DNA from: Arbacia lixula | Lineage: Eukaryota > Echinodermata > Echinoidea > Arbacioida > Arbaciidae | NCBI GenBank assembly: GCA_963669155.1 | Contig: OZ022576.1 | Location: 529,001-593,000 of the forward strand | Length of the DNA: 64,000 bases | Direction: 5' to 3' | Part shown: positions 48,872-62,209 of the stretch, piece after piece | Numbering within the stretch: the stretch's first letter is position 1 | Layout of the letters: every line of letters begins with the position of its first letter | The notes under the pieces: generated by a model | Seen by the model: the letters and a program-made list of their open reading frames with translations, nothing else | The model's database searches: none | What the model was told of the DNA's origin: nothing | Made by a program: the position numbers and the translations under genes

Positions 48872-49812
48872 ATTTGCTGAATAATATTCCTCTCCTCTCT
48901 TTCGGAAGGCTCAAATTAATATGCTAACGTGGTCCTTTACCTCTTTATACATATCCTCATCCAAATGGAGGTCTGGAAAGCCTCATGCTCATTATATACA
49001 CCAAAATGCATTAAAGATTTATCCCGCATGGACTTAATTATCTTCTCGTTTCCCATTTCGTTTTCTGCGGTACATGTCATTATAGTAATACTTCTACTTA
49101 GGTCTTTTTCTTTTTACCCAGGGTAGCCTCAGCGATATGCACCCTATTTTCCATGAAAGCCGCTATCTCTCTCACTACCATTTACATGAAGACGTGTAGA
49201 AAGTCAATGGGGGTTTCAAGTCCTGGTAATGTAAGACTAAGCTCTTTACAACCACAGTCACTGGATCAATGTATCTTTCTAGAAACCATGTTCCTCTCCG
49301 AGGTACGAAGCAGCTATGCGGACATGTCTTGCTAAAGAACATATTAAACGTGGCAGCCGCTTCAAACCAGCCGCTACTCTCCAGATCTAAAGTTAGTGGA
49401 ACGACCCATACTCCACACCAAACCACATCAAAATATAATTCTATTTCGATCTGTAGTGCTATATATATATTTCAATGATGGGGGAGCGTGCTCGAAAAAA
49501 AAAAGAATGACATCGTTTGTTGTAAAAACAACAACAACTTATCACTGCACTTGAGAAGCTTGTACTTCCACGGATAATACGATCTTTGTTCTGCTGTTAC
49601 TTCTCCGGATTAATGCGATCGATTTTCAATCCGGTAGATTACAAAGAAAGAGAGGACCATGCTGGACAACATGTCGTTGTTTATTGTGATCATGGTATAG
49701 TTCTACTCATGGCACATATTACCTGCTTTGGCGATATCGATATCCTTAATTCATGCTATCATGCTCTCAAATTACGTATAAAACATAGTTTGGGGGTTTC
49801 TTATCGCGTTCA

Positions 49813-49987
<175 letters not shown>

Positions 49988-50680
49988 GTTGTATACAACA
50001 TAATCCATGCGAAGCAAGCATCTATATACTTGTTGCATCTTTACAGAGAAACTGTTTACAGTTAGACTGATGCTCCATGAATTAATGAGGATGATTCTTA
50101 ATGGTACGTTCACATGGTAGCCATGGTAATACTCCTGATACAAAGAGCGGTGATTAAACGCGTCTGTGTAAATGTAAAATCTCCTAACCGTGTCGCAGTG
50201 CCGCCGTGCCGCAGTGCGCCATGCTTACTGACTACGTAATAAACGAGGTCAGCAAACACTCCAGTAAACCTCAAATATTAGTTACGATTCGACAAACATT
50301 TTTTTATTTCTGTAATCACCCTGCCGAATCATGAGTCTGCGTCTTCGTCTTTTGATTCCAAACAAAGAAAAAAATGATAGTCATCAAAATCAGGGGCGTT
50401 ATTTGGTTCATGAGCTCAATCCGATTTTATTTCTTTCAATTCTCATTTGAAAACTTAAGCTCATGGATCAGCCTATACACATGTGCTCATGGATTTATGT
50501 TAATCAGTTTAATAGTATAATGCATGTTTAAGGGAAAGAAGTAAGCGATCCGTGGAACAGGTGATTCCTAATCTAAAGAGCGCGATAATGCGGGAGATTG
50601 AAGCGAATTATCGTGATGTGGTTTATTCACTGGTGTCGGTTGTGACTCTGCACTTTTCATTATCAAGTGCACCCTCCACC

Positions 50681-50683
<3 letters not shown>

Positions 50684-50744
<61 letters not shown>

Positions 50745-50857
50745 GTGTTTCTATCTGTCTGTCGCTCTCTGTCTGTCTATCTATCTATCGCTCTCTCTGT
50801 TTCTCTTTTGTAACTCTGCTCCCTCTACCTCTCTCCTTCTTTTTCTCTTTCCTTCCC

Positions 50858-50902
<45 letters not shown>
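50684..50902 (+). repeat. Two CT microsatellites
   Basis: CT arrays at about 50684-50734 and 50863-50902 in a pyrimidine-rich stretch. Confidence 0.93.
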
Positions 50903-50906
<4 letters not shown>

Positions 50907-52535
50907 TATTCACGTTTGGAAAATTAGAGTTGTGCAGGTTTTTTTAAGAGGCTGATGTGATAAGACGTTAGTTTATAACAGACCACCTGACAAGTACATG
51001 TATGTGTACGTGATCCTTTCAAATATCCCCCACAAAGTCCACATTCCCGTTTCTTGATGATCAGGAATCTCTTTATATCAATCCATATTGTTATTCTGCT
51101 TTCTCCTTCATCTCCTTATCCCATTTTAAGATAAATATAACCTCTGCAACATCAAAAACCAGAAACCATATCTTTTCCTTCATTTCCTCTCGGGCAGCTT
51201 AGTGAGTAAGTTGGTGTCTGATTTGAAATGAGAGATGTCTTCGTGCGTAGTAAGCTTAACGGATTTGTGTCCAGGGAACGGCGATAAAGTAAAAGACGGC
51301 CAAGCTTCAATAGGAGTATCTCCGTGTCGCTCCTATACTGCGGAATTATGCACGACTTTGACTTGTAGATCTAGAACCTAGGGCCGTGCGACCTACATCA
51401 ATGTTTATATGCTATAGTATTACAGCGATATTCACCGCTTTATATATGGTTGAACTGTAAACAGGATAGAAGGGATTGGTATTTCATTACTAGTTGGTTA
51501 GTCCGATGGTGCGATCAAACTATTCTGACCCAAATGCCCGGGAGCCGCACTATTTCTTAATTGTTTTCTCAATTCGAAGTGAACCAATAAACAAATTAAT
51601 TTGGTGATGAAATCAATGTAGGCGGGTCTCTTTGAAGTGCTTCATTTAAGAAAGAAACCTTTTGAGCCACACCGCTTTTCTTATGATTGCATTCCCTCTC
51701 AAACGGAGCTCACGGAGCAAAGGATTAAGATTAACGCAAAACGAACTACTTAGGTCGTCTGATGACTATTTCCGATTTTCTTTTCTTTGCGATACTCCAC
51801 CTTTGTCAATTAAGTCTTCAGTCTTCAATATTTTGTTTGTTCATCTGTTGGTCAATGCTTTCCTATGGACACCATGCAAGTAATTTTTCAGCTCAAAAGT
51901 GTAAGCTTTTTTCCCTGATTACCGATATGCCTACCCTGTGGCTGAATCTCCCCCGTATCCAGCCCACTTGTAATACTGTCTTCACTCCTAGACATTCGGA
52001 GATAGGAAACCGTCGCGTCACGCTCGTACGAGCTAGTCGAAACCCAATATACTAAACCAAAATGCGCTCCCTTTCCTGCGTTGAAAAAGCGGCTGAGAAA
52101 AAATGCGGAAATTATTGCTTCATCTCCCATTCCTAAGCTGTGCAATAAGCCCCGAATTGACCCCGTACTAGTCGTAGTTTACTACCGTGTGTGCAATCTA
52201 CTCTGATACCTCTGTAAACATGGCGAGACTCACGGAGAAGTGATACTCGGCAAGACGAGGATATTGATTTATTTTCAGTGAAAATTACATTTAAGATATT
52301 TTTGGTTCCCATGTTCAGTGTAAAGTTTCTCATGCAGTCGATGCTAAACTGATTTCTTTACCAACAAAAACATTTTGTTTTCAGAGCAATTGCAAATGAT
52401 ATCCGGCAATGCCCAATGAACAGTACTTAAATAGAGCGTTATGCTGCTAAATGGATTCTGCAATACCACCTGGGCATATGAGTGCTCAGATATCTAGGCG
52501 GACATGATAGCCAGAATATACTCTCTCCCTTCTCC

Positions 52536-52539
52536 CCCC

Positions 52540-52610
<71 letters not shown>
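52536..52610 (+). repeat. Poly-C and CT microsatellite
   Basis: C run of about 15 followed by about 29 CT units. Confidence 0.95.
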
Positions 52611-54899
52611 CTCTCCTTGTCCATCTCATCTACCTTTATCTGCCTCTCTCGTGCTTACTCTCGGTCTATTTCTCTCAATCTATTTCCCCTCTTTCTATAT
52701 ACCTTCCTTCTTTCTCCCTCTTTCTGCCCCAATATATATAATCGTTATATCTCTTTCTATCTGAGCTGTCCACCCTTCTTTATTTTATTTTAATCCTGGA
52801 TTTTATTTATTCTCATTCTCAATAAATTAACAAGCATCTTCAAGGTAGCTTAAATCATAATCAAAATACAAATAGCAATGTTGTTGAACTGTCGTGTTAA
52901 CAAAAGACAAACATCCGCGTTTGATCTTCACTCTCTCCCTATCCATGGTAATGCTGTCATTCAGAACATACTTTCTTTCATTCATTCACTCTACATCGCA
53001 AGCACATACATCACTGGTACATGGGTGCCTAAACGAGCTTGACATTAGTAATGTAGACCACTGAACCCTGAGGCGAGGTTGCTATGAGATGTATGTGCTT
53101 TATGTAGTTGATTACTAAGTGGGTGGCGACCGAATGGCAAATGACATTTCATCATCATCATATGTCTGTGTGTAATGAATGAGGACATTCTCTCACACAA
53201 CCCGCCGATAGCAGGAAAGGAAAGACGTCATGTCAGCAAGCTAACTCTAAATGTGCCACTGATGCGATTTTGTACAAGACTTTAAGTAATACATATCAAT
53301 TCCATAGAGTAGACAATCGTTTTATTCAGTACACTGATCAACAGGCGTATTTTAAGGACAATGTATCAGAGATTGACAGGAAGATGTACACAAAGTCCAA
53401 GAAAGAAACACGAATCACCCGATCACAATCACTTTGTTTATAATTACGATCTGACTGATTTACACTGATGAGTGATGCTTCTGAATAATAATACTATCAA
53501 GACATAATAGATTTAAAAAACAAATATTGACTAAAATGAAATTTACAACAATTGTGTCCACTTAGTTACCTGTACTTAGGACAGTTTGTCGTACGGAATG
53601 AAATAGGCTAAGTGAATACATTTGCATTACAGATAAATCAAAATGAATAAAAGTCAGATAATATTTTATTCAAATGGGAGCTGTAATACCGAGACACCCT
53701 GCATGTGAATAGAGATCAAGGTGTCTGTATGAACACGAGGAAGATTTAAGACCATCATCGTGATTTCCAAAGGCAAGTCTGAGCCGCACTTCTTAATTAA
53801 CATCGCGCTCTTGAAGAGATTAATGATCAGGGTAACCATGGTAAAAGAGTCCTCTTCTGTTGTCAGATTATGGTAATCACAAGAACTAAGAGATGATGCT
53901 ATTCGCCACTTTAGCGATAATACAATGAATGTAATTAAATGCTTAACTTCCACGATGACGTCATTATGTGTGAAAGTATACCATGGTAGCTCTAACAGCC
54001 CCATGAACAGGATGGAGAAACCCTTTAAGCTGTCAAGTCAATCAGTGACGGAATGCTCATTATGAAATTAGATTCTGGCTAAGCATCACATCATGTTTGA
54101 ATAAAGAGGCAGTCTTTGGGCGTAATCGTATTATTTTGAAATCCGGCTTAATCTCTATTAAATTGTGTTCTTTATTCACCCCGATGACAATGAAATGGCG
54201 CTAAGTATAAACTTCCCACCCGTAAATAGCGCTCTTCCGTCACTGCGAATCAAGACCGACGGAAATCATTCTTAGAAAATCCACACAAAGTCATGTTATT
54301 CTATTTTGTGTTCATCGAAGGAAAATTCTCAAAAGAAACCGGCTGTTATCAGTTCCTTTCTGTCCCTACCCCCCCCCCCCCCCCCCTCTCTCTCTCTCTC
54401 TCTCCATACTCTCATTGAAAGCACACGAGCATAACTTGCATACAGAAATAATTATGTTGAACGTTATGCACATAACACACACACGCACACACACACATAC
54501 ACATACAACGCATCCATTATATTGCTCTACATTTCTGCTTCATTGTTTTTTAATTTTATCATGATATGTAATCATGCTATAAAGTATAAATAGAATATAC
54601 CATATCATTGCCGTAGACAGTAAATCTTGTGCTGAAAACGACTAAGTTGGAGCAAAATAGAAATATAATGGACACGAATGGTAGCCTGAGTCCTCTACGA
54701 GCTCGGACCAGGCTATGATCCACCAGGGATGATCAGGTCGTGATGGAACAGATCAGGAAGACAGGGATTAGGAGATTCGTGCCGGATTACTGTCTAAATA
54801 CCCCAACCCTCGTCACATTACACCTATCCCCTCCGCGTGTCATCGTGGCCATAACGAGTCTCGGTGGCCTTGATAACTGCATGACTGATTACACAGAGT

Positions 54900-55144
54900 T
54901 TGATACAGCCTGCCCCCCCCCCCCACCCGTCTATCATCGCCCCCTCTCTATTTTAGTATTTCTATGTGCATCTTTCTCCATTCCCCCTCCTTTTTCGAAC
55001 TCTCTTGAGCCTCCCCCCCCCCCTTCTCCCCTCCCTCTCTTCCTTTTCTTTCTACCAAACAAACATCTCTCTCCCCCTCCCCACCTCTCCTACTCCCCCC
55101 TCTCTCTCTCTTTCTCCCATTCTCTCTTTTTTTTTTCTTTCTTT

Positions 55145-55190
<46 letters not shown>

Positions 55191-55245
55191 TCCCTCTCTC
55201 CCTCCACTTCATCGTCTTTCTCCCTCTCTGTCTCTCTCTCCTCTG

Positions 55246-55276
<31 letters not shown>

Positions 55277-55345
55277 TCTGTCTGTCTCTGTCTCTCTCCC
55301 CCACCCTGTCTCTCTCTGTCTCTGTCTCTGTCTCCCCCCTCTCTC
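54900..55345 (+). repeat. Pyrimidine-rich tract with CT arrays
   Basis: Mostly C and T for about 430 bp, with CT arrays near 55150-55186 and 55240-55280. The long Ser-Leu-Pro frame here is an artefact of the repeat. Confidence 0.88.
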
Positions 55346-58300
55346 TTTATAAATCAATCACCCTCTCGCTCTCCTTTACATGTCTCTTTATATATCTCAA
55401 CCTGTTGTTCCTTTCTCCACTTTCTATTATGACAAATATATTTGTAAACAAATGAAAGTGCAATGAACTGTTTCTGATAATCTGCCAGAAGCTATTATTT
55501 TTTTTATAAACAGTTGGTGGGATGAATGTTGTAACATAAGTTGCGCCTTAGAAATGATGAATATCTTCCAAGGTCCACGGATCTACAAATTGTGTCAGTT
55601 GTTCATTCTGTATTTTGAGCAACATTATAGGGTTTTCTGTGGATTCGTAAATGTATGTCAGTATCATTCGAATATCTTATACAACCATACTTGTAACTAG
55701 CAGTATCTTTATTAACGACCACATTATCATGAATGTCCATGTTAATCTCTCAACGAGGAACTTGCATCATCCTTAGATGCATTTCATTTAGGGTTACTTC
55801 AAGTAATCACCTTGTCCCTTGGCACTTAAGACAGACTTGACGAGTCTTCGCGAATACAGGTCATAAAACCTCGAGGCCAGAAGATCCCTTATGGCCAAGA
55901 CGAAGTCAGAGTAGTGGGCGTGAGATCTGCAGACCTCCTTTCTTCCCGCTTTCTTAGTAATTCTAAAACACAATATATCATCCTTCGTGACGACGTACGC
56001 ATCAACATCGCTTGGGAAACATCTACGTATATCCAATTCATGGAATTTCACTGCGTCGCACATTATTTTTGTTACATTAATCAACTCCCAAATGAAGTCC
56101 TCTCGTCAACGGCACCGTTTCAAAAACTCCACCTCCACATTTCATCATGTCTCTATGGAGTCTCTACTGATCATATAACTGTGGGTCACACACATTTACT
56201 TTGTTACGTGATTAAGGATATATAATGATACGAAGTGTCTTGACAGCTTGCCCTGCACTTCTTGGTACTTTTCTTCACAGCCTTGACGAATGACTGTGCA
56301 ATTATCTTCATTTCCATCGTGTTCCAACATCGCATGAATGCGAAGGAGCATGCACGTGAAGAGAAAGAGGAACATAATATGTCAGAAGGGATTTACATAG
56401 GGGTGCAGCGAGACCCATAAGTGTGTTGGATGTCACCATAGTAACTAAGACTGTATCAGGCCTGTGTGTCTTGGTGTGTCCTCCAGCATGTCCAGGGAGC
56501 AAGAAATGTTGATCTCAATACCAATTAATTGCATTTTATATTGCAAAGTGAAACAGATATATTATCCAACATTTCATAAGTTTGAGATACTCTGTCCATC
56601 ATGAACTGATTAAAACGTCTGATGAGTATTGGTTCTATGTCAAGTTTTTTTTCGAATCACACCAGATATGCCAGATTAATACGCCTTGTTTCATGCGTTT
56701 GTTAGAAACTGGTGCGCAAGCGCAATATGGCACACCTGCGACAAACCAAATGATCGTAATCAAACTATAAAATTATCTTTGTTGTTGTTCCTTGAAATGA
56801 TTTGTAAAGCAAACTTCCATCATGCTAGGTATAGTAACACCATTGGTTATGTTGGTAGCGGAGTTCTCCGCATACCACGTATTAAAGTCACCATCGAGTC
56901 CTGCCATTCCCGAGCCCATATCACCCGAGCCCCTAGACCAGACTCCCCCCTCCCCCCCCCCCCCCCCCCCGAGCCTCCTCAACCCCCTCCCCTTCCCCAA
57001 GCCTCGATCCCGACCTATTGACTATCGATCTTCTCGCGGGCGTTGTGCCTATTAAATCATTCTGGCTTGTACCCGCATGGTAACCCCGACTTTCTTCCAG
57101 TCGGGTTTCCGCGCTATGAGAAGTAAATTCCCCACCGTCATGACCGTTCTTTATCAGATCAAATAGGGGAGGTATATTGATTTTAAGAGTTTATTCCTGA
57201 CCCCCGTTTTCTCGAAAAACAACGTTCTATGATTGCGTTGCATTTGTATTAAATTTGTACACGTGCTGTCATGACTGTAGCGTAGATTAATCATTTAAGT
57301 ACTTGAGATTTTCTTCTTGTCTTTTTCTTAATATTTGGGATTTCGTTCTGTTTCTTCATCCTTCATGGTTTATTTGGCGTTAACATATTGGATGGAAGAA
57401 GTTAATATTAGACTAAACGATTGATAGTCTTTCCTACTATAAGGAATGATTGATATTTATTTTGTGATATACAGCATGTACTATATATTTAAAGACAGGG
57501 TGTCCCTTTTGCAAAGCAAAACAAAAATTAAAGAAGATCCTGGAAACTGACTTTAAGCAAAATGATAGTGATCAGTAGATTTTGAGATGGTTTTAGGCGG
57601 GTCGTCGAACCGGAGACCGCTGTGCGCTGTGGTCCGCATCTGTCTGTTCTACGGTGCAAGCGATCAATGGGAGGAATTCCCCCGCCGCGCGCTGAGAGGG
57701 AATATGATTATGAATATAAACTATGCTCGCTGCGGATTGAACGTAAACAAGGATATTTTTTTACTTTTCCTGAAAACGTATGCGGAGCTATTGCTGTGAA
57801 ATGTCATACACGTTATTATATTGTTAAGGTATACTGCTGATTCCTGCTGAGTTTCATGAATTCATGCGAGATAATGATGATAATAATATGCGAGTCTCAT
57901 CTTTCAACATAGGATTCAGACTGGTCTTTATTCTCGCGTGAATTTTTTTCTTGGTATCTTTTCCCCTCAGGATTGTCATCCATATTGCATAATTCATTCA
58001 ATTCGTATCTCTAGCATCAGGCATGATGTTTGAGTAAACACAAATTTAATGAATATTGTTACTATTCATAATCTTACTTATCATATCCCCACAATCAGAC
58101 ACACATACACACGCACACAGGCAGATGATAAACAGATATACATTATGACATACACCAGATTAACGAAAAGTTTATCAAAGAAATCTGTTAGCATGGTTAG
58201 TCCTGTCAAAAATAATACATGGGACTTTTTCCAATATGACTTATTTGGGTGCATATATAAGTATTAATCTTAAGTACTAAAACAAATTTATTATGAGGCC

Positions 58301-58869
58301 AATTTAAGTTGGTCGCGTGTTATCTTAATGCTAATTTGTATTACTACACCCTCGCTACATGTAGGTCTATGGGTTTTGATTTACCAACTACTGGTCTTGA
58401 TACTGTATAAAGAAATGAATGGGTTTAGGCTAAGCTCTGACTCAGCCCCATCCACTTAACTGAGCCAGATCATTTATAGCATCCTCTGAGAGGATTACGT
58501 CATACTCGATGTTTGTCACACCTACACGTCATCATACTTCCTTATAACTGTTGTCTTAAACGCGTTAGTATAGACATCATATAAACTAACAAAGGTCTTA
58601 CAAGGACGGGATTATTAGTTCAAACATTTCTCGGGTGAGCAGACTATGTGGAGTGTAGGTCATTTATCCTAAACTCTTAATATTTGTGATATTTACTCTC
58701 TCATCTTCAAGTTGGTCCTATCCTGATCGTCTTACTTCGGAATTCTCATGACATGAATGAGGCTATAGTCAAATGTTGTTAGTGGATACAATCTGGTTGG
58801 GCTGGTGTGATGATTATGAGAAAAGGGGGAGGGGAAGGGCTTCATAGATAATTGTCACTTTGAAGTCCA

Positions 58870-58978
58870 GGGGCCATATTCATTAAACCTTACTAAGCCT
58901 AGTTATTTGCTAAAGTGCATTCAGCTGCATGCATTTTAGTAACTAACTAGGCTAGTAATGTTTAATGAATATGGCCCC
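58870..58978. mobile_element. Short hairpin MITE (GGGGCCATATTCATTAAAC ends)
   Basis: ggggccatattcattaaac at 58870 is mirrored by gtttaatgaatatggcccc ending at 58978; complementarity continues through ctaagcctagtta/taactaactaggctag to a central gctgcatgca. Total 109 bp. Confidence 0.75.
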
Positions 58979-60902
58979 AGGCAGAGAATGCGGATCAGCG
59001 AACTGAACGGACGTCATTAATTGAAATTAGACGAGTTTATCATATGTTTGACATTGAAATCCATTATTTTAAGATTTCTAAGCTATTGCCAGAATGTTCA
59101 AATGAGATCGCACAGAACGTTATCAGAGAGCTATATATCAAAGCCTTGGAAAAGGGGAAAACATTTTTACTCCCATGTTTTATAAACTTCCATTGTTCTT
59201 TATTGTTTCCATAAACAAAACACTTTATCACGTTAAGGGATATCTGTAAATAGCAAACTCGCTGTAGTCGTGTGAACTTGCCCAATCCAGCATCACTTAT
59301 TTAACATTTTTAAATTTGATATGTTTATCCACACGTATCACTCTAAAATACACATGTTGATGGGCCTATAACGAAGCATAATTATTCTAAAAGCATACCA
59401 AGGTATAAATGGATTAAGTACCCTTCTCGATGATAAATGAAATATTTATATAATTTTCACAACCCCCTGATGGTAAGTGAAGGTCAATTAGTGGTATACG
59501 ATTTCAGGGACAGCGCTGCTATAACCTCGTTCCTGACCATGAGGATTGTACTGAAGGTCTACTGTGATGGAACTACATTTGTACATGAAGCCATATGCAT
59601 GATAGACGGTTAGGCTGTATAGATACCTGATACTTTCTCCTTGACTATGACAAATCTGGAGTAATTTCATTATAACAGTGCTCTGTTAGAAGTACAATAC
59701 ATAACGTGACGATGTAGTTGGTTGAGGAACTTGGTGAAACATTGCTTGTACTTGGAGTAATTTCATAATTACTTTGCTCTGTTCGGATTCAACTTCACAG
59801 GTAGAAAGAAACTGAACTAAATATTTCAGAGTAGGTAAATACATTTTCTTGACTAGATTAACATTAATGTGTCACCTTCACACTTCTCTACTCTGAACTC
59901 ATTACTGTAGTCCATTACACATTGTGATTTACCGCCAAGTTTAGGGGACAGTTTAAATGTCATGTGCATCAAGCCAGATCTGAAGGTTTTTCTCTTAGGA
60001 AGTCAAATCAATTAAATGCTTTCAAGCAATATACATGTTGTCTCGTCTGAGTAACATACTGGAGAGGAAACGGCAAAAGTATGGTTTGGATAATCCTGCC
60101 GCGAGTCGTACATCATATCGCGACTACATAGCAGGGTAACCATGGTAACATACGTGCCAATCTGTGCTTGTAACTTGACTGAGGTAAATACATACAAGTG
60201 TACTTGGACATGTCAAACACCCCCTCCCTCCATGTTATACGTCACCATGCAGAAAATAGTATAACTTCATTCATTCTTGGACATGCCCCCCCCCCCCCTT
60301 TCTCCATGATTCTAGTCCTTCTGTAACCCGATGAATACAATGCAGTATTATATAATTATGTCTATCATTACGCATATCAAACTATTAAGATAATTACCAA
60401 CCATTCCCATGAAGTCAACCACGCAGGACATATCAGCTATGTCAGGCGAGGCGGGGATGCTACATAGACGCTGCATTTGTGTTTTACCATAACAGCATAA
60501 TGAGATAAGAAGGGTCTTAATGAGATGGGCGTGATGTGGTTTCAGTGAGAGGAGAGTAACGAACTACTGCCAGGCACCGGGCCGATTGATAATGGGTGCT
60601 GCTAGCATGGCTAGCATGGCTAGGGAGACCTTTGATTTAAGCTGTCAGCGCGGATTTGCCAACAATTACCATTGGTTATGGAAAAGGAGAGAGGCTACAG
60701 TTGGGGGGGGGGGGGGGAGGTCTACTTCACGATTTCCTTGCTGTGGCTTGCGACGAAAGGATGGACTATGTGTGCACAGTGCTACCACTGTTAGATACAA
60801 GGTGGGAAATCAACGCCCTAACACACACCCTCTGATTATTACTGCGCAAAATAACAAAAATAACAATTTCATCACAATAAACACCTCGATATACACACAC
60901 AC

Positions 60903-60934
60903 CCCGCCACACACACACACACACACACACACAC
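60903..60934 (+). repeat. Short CA microsatellite
   Basis: CA array directly next to T-rich sequence that may be the minus-strand LINE poly(A) end. Confidence 0.9.
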
Positions 60935-61093
60935 TTTTTTTTAATTGTTTTTTTATTGTGAATTCATTCATATAAAATAACATGTAATGTTTGTTTACAA
61001 AGGTGCACTTAACAAAATACAATTCTAATACAAATATACCTTCATACATACGCAATTACAACCCAAATTTAACCCTTACACATAATCATGCAT

Positions 61094-61179
61094 TGAATGA
61101 AATCAAATTAAACCCCATTTGATAAATCCACCCCCACGCTTGTCACCCCCCCCCCTCCCAGGACACACACATACACACT

Positions 61180-61214
<35 letters not shown>

Positions 61215-61350
61215 ACACGCATACATACACACACATTCATTGGTCACTTACTCACATTTGATAAACCCACCCCCACGCTCATAACCCCCCCCCCCCGACA
61301 CACACACACACACACCCACACATACACACATTCATTGGTAACTTACTCAC
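61094..61350 (+). repeat. Tandem minisatellite with internal CA and C runs
   Basis: Unit of about 140 bp: catttgataaa(t/c)ccacccccacgct, C run, CA array, cacattcattggt(c/a)acttactca. Copy 1 starts at about 61116 and copy 2 at 61255. It lies just downstream, on the minus strand, of the LINE ORF2 fragment. Confidence 0.8.
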
Positions 61351-61505
61351 ATTCCAAGGAAGATGAAGTAAAATTTTTTTAAAGCAAACTTCTTTTAAGT
61401 ACATGACAAAAGAAAATGAAAAAGGAATTCTAGTGGAAAATGTAGAGATAATCAGATGGTTGAAAAATAATAAGAAACAAAAACACCAAAACGCTATAAT
61501 ACTCT

Positions 61506-62068
61506 TCAATTCAACTTTGCAAGTTCCCATTTTTGTAGATGGCTCCCTAGCTTGCCCATTTCAGTTGCTATTTTTTTTTCTTCCTCCCTATAATCCAAAA
61601 TAATTCTGTGAATTTTCTCAATTGATGGCACCGCTCCTTCTGTTCTAGCTTTATAGATAACAAATTTCATAATATTAATCAAAGTATTACACATTTTCTT
61701 TCTCTTTGAGTAACCCGACACTCCCAAAAATATATCTCTCCACTCCATATTCCTTATTTTTACTAAATCAAAGCGTTGGATTACAAGTTTCCATAACTGT
61801 TTGACCTTTTCGCAGTTCAATAAAACGTGTGAATAGGTCTCAGTACCCTGATGACAGAAGGAACATGATTCATCCGTTACAAAACCAAATTTGAATAGCT
61901 GCTTTTTTGTATAAACAACACCATGCAATAACTTAAATTGGAATTCTCTATGTTTCCTAATTAAAGTTGTATTCCTTGAACTCAAAAAACAATCTCTCAT
62001 TTCTTTATCTGTTAAATCAAAATAAGTTATACCATCCTTTATGTGTAACCTATAAGAATTTTGTAAGG
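61506..62068 (-). pseudogene. 3' end of a LINE ORF2 (L1/Tx1-like), 5'-truncated
   Basis: About 187 residues are open on the minus strand: LRKHREFQFKLLHGVVYTKK-type sequence, then the zinc-knuckle-like CSFCHQGTETYSHVLLNCEKVKQLW, and a basic helix ending at LAKLN and a stop. The W/F-K-LLH, C-x2-C...H...C pattern is the zf-RVT region at the end of non-LTR polymerases. The 5' side is cut off by a CA/GT microsatellite (62070-62205). The frame is intact, so the insertion is fairly young. Minus-strand A-rich sequence near 60935-60960 may be its 3' tail. Confidence 0.7.
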
Positions 62069-62069
62069 C

Positions 62070-62074
62070 ACACA

Positions 62075-62113
<39 letters not shown>

Positions 62114-62146
62114 ACACACACCCACACCCACACACACACACACCCA

Positions 62147-62205
<59 letters not shown>
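62070..62205 (+). repeat. CA microsatellite truncating the LINE fragment
   Basis: CA array with CCCACACC interruptions. The LINE reading frame runs straight into it at its 5' side. Confidence 0.93.

Positions 62206-62209
<4 letters not shown>

Larger units (their letters stand above)
44474..49800. other. GPCR intron or intergenic DNA; no recognised coding sequence
   Basis: C run near 44840; CA arrays at about 47738-47822; C/CT tracts at 47976-47990 and 48800-48869. Two related AT-rich segments lie at 45795-46336 and 47385-47696. TM4-7 exons of the GPCR were looked for and not seen. Confidence 0.6.
50066..60900. other. Long region without a recognised gene
   Basis: Apart from the microsatellites and one hairpin listed separately, no domain or spliced gene was recognised. 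A minus-strand frame of 96 aa (56084-55794) has a protein-like composition but no recognised family. Confidence 0.55.

Noticed and set aside
54740..55432. 230-residue Ser/Leu/Pro frame
   Set aside because: Pyrimidine tract artefact.
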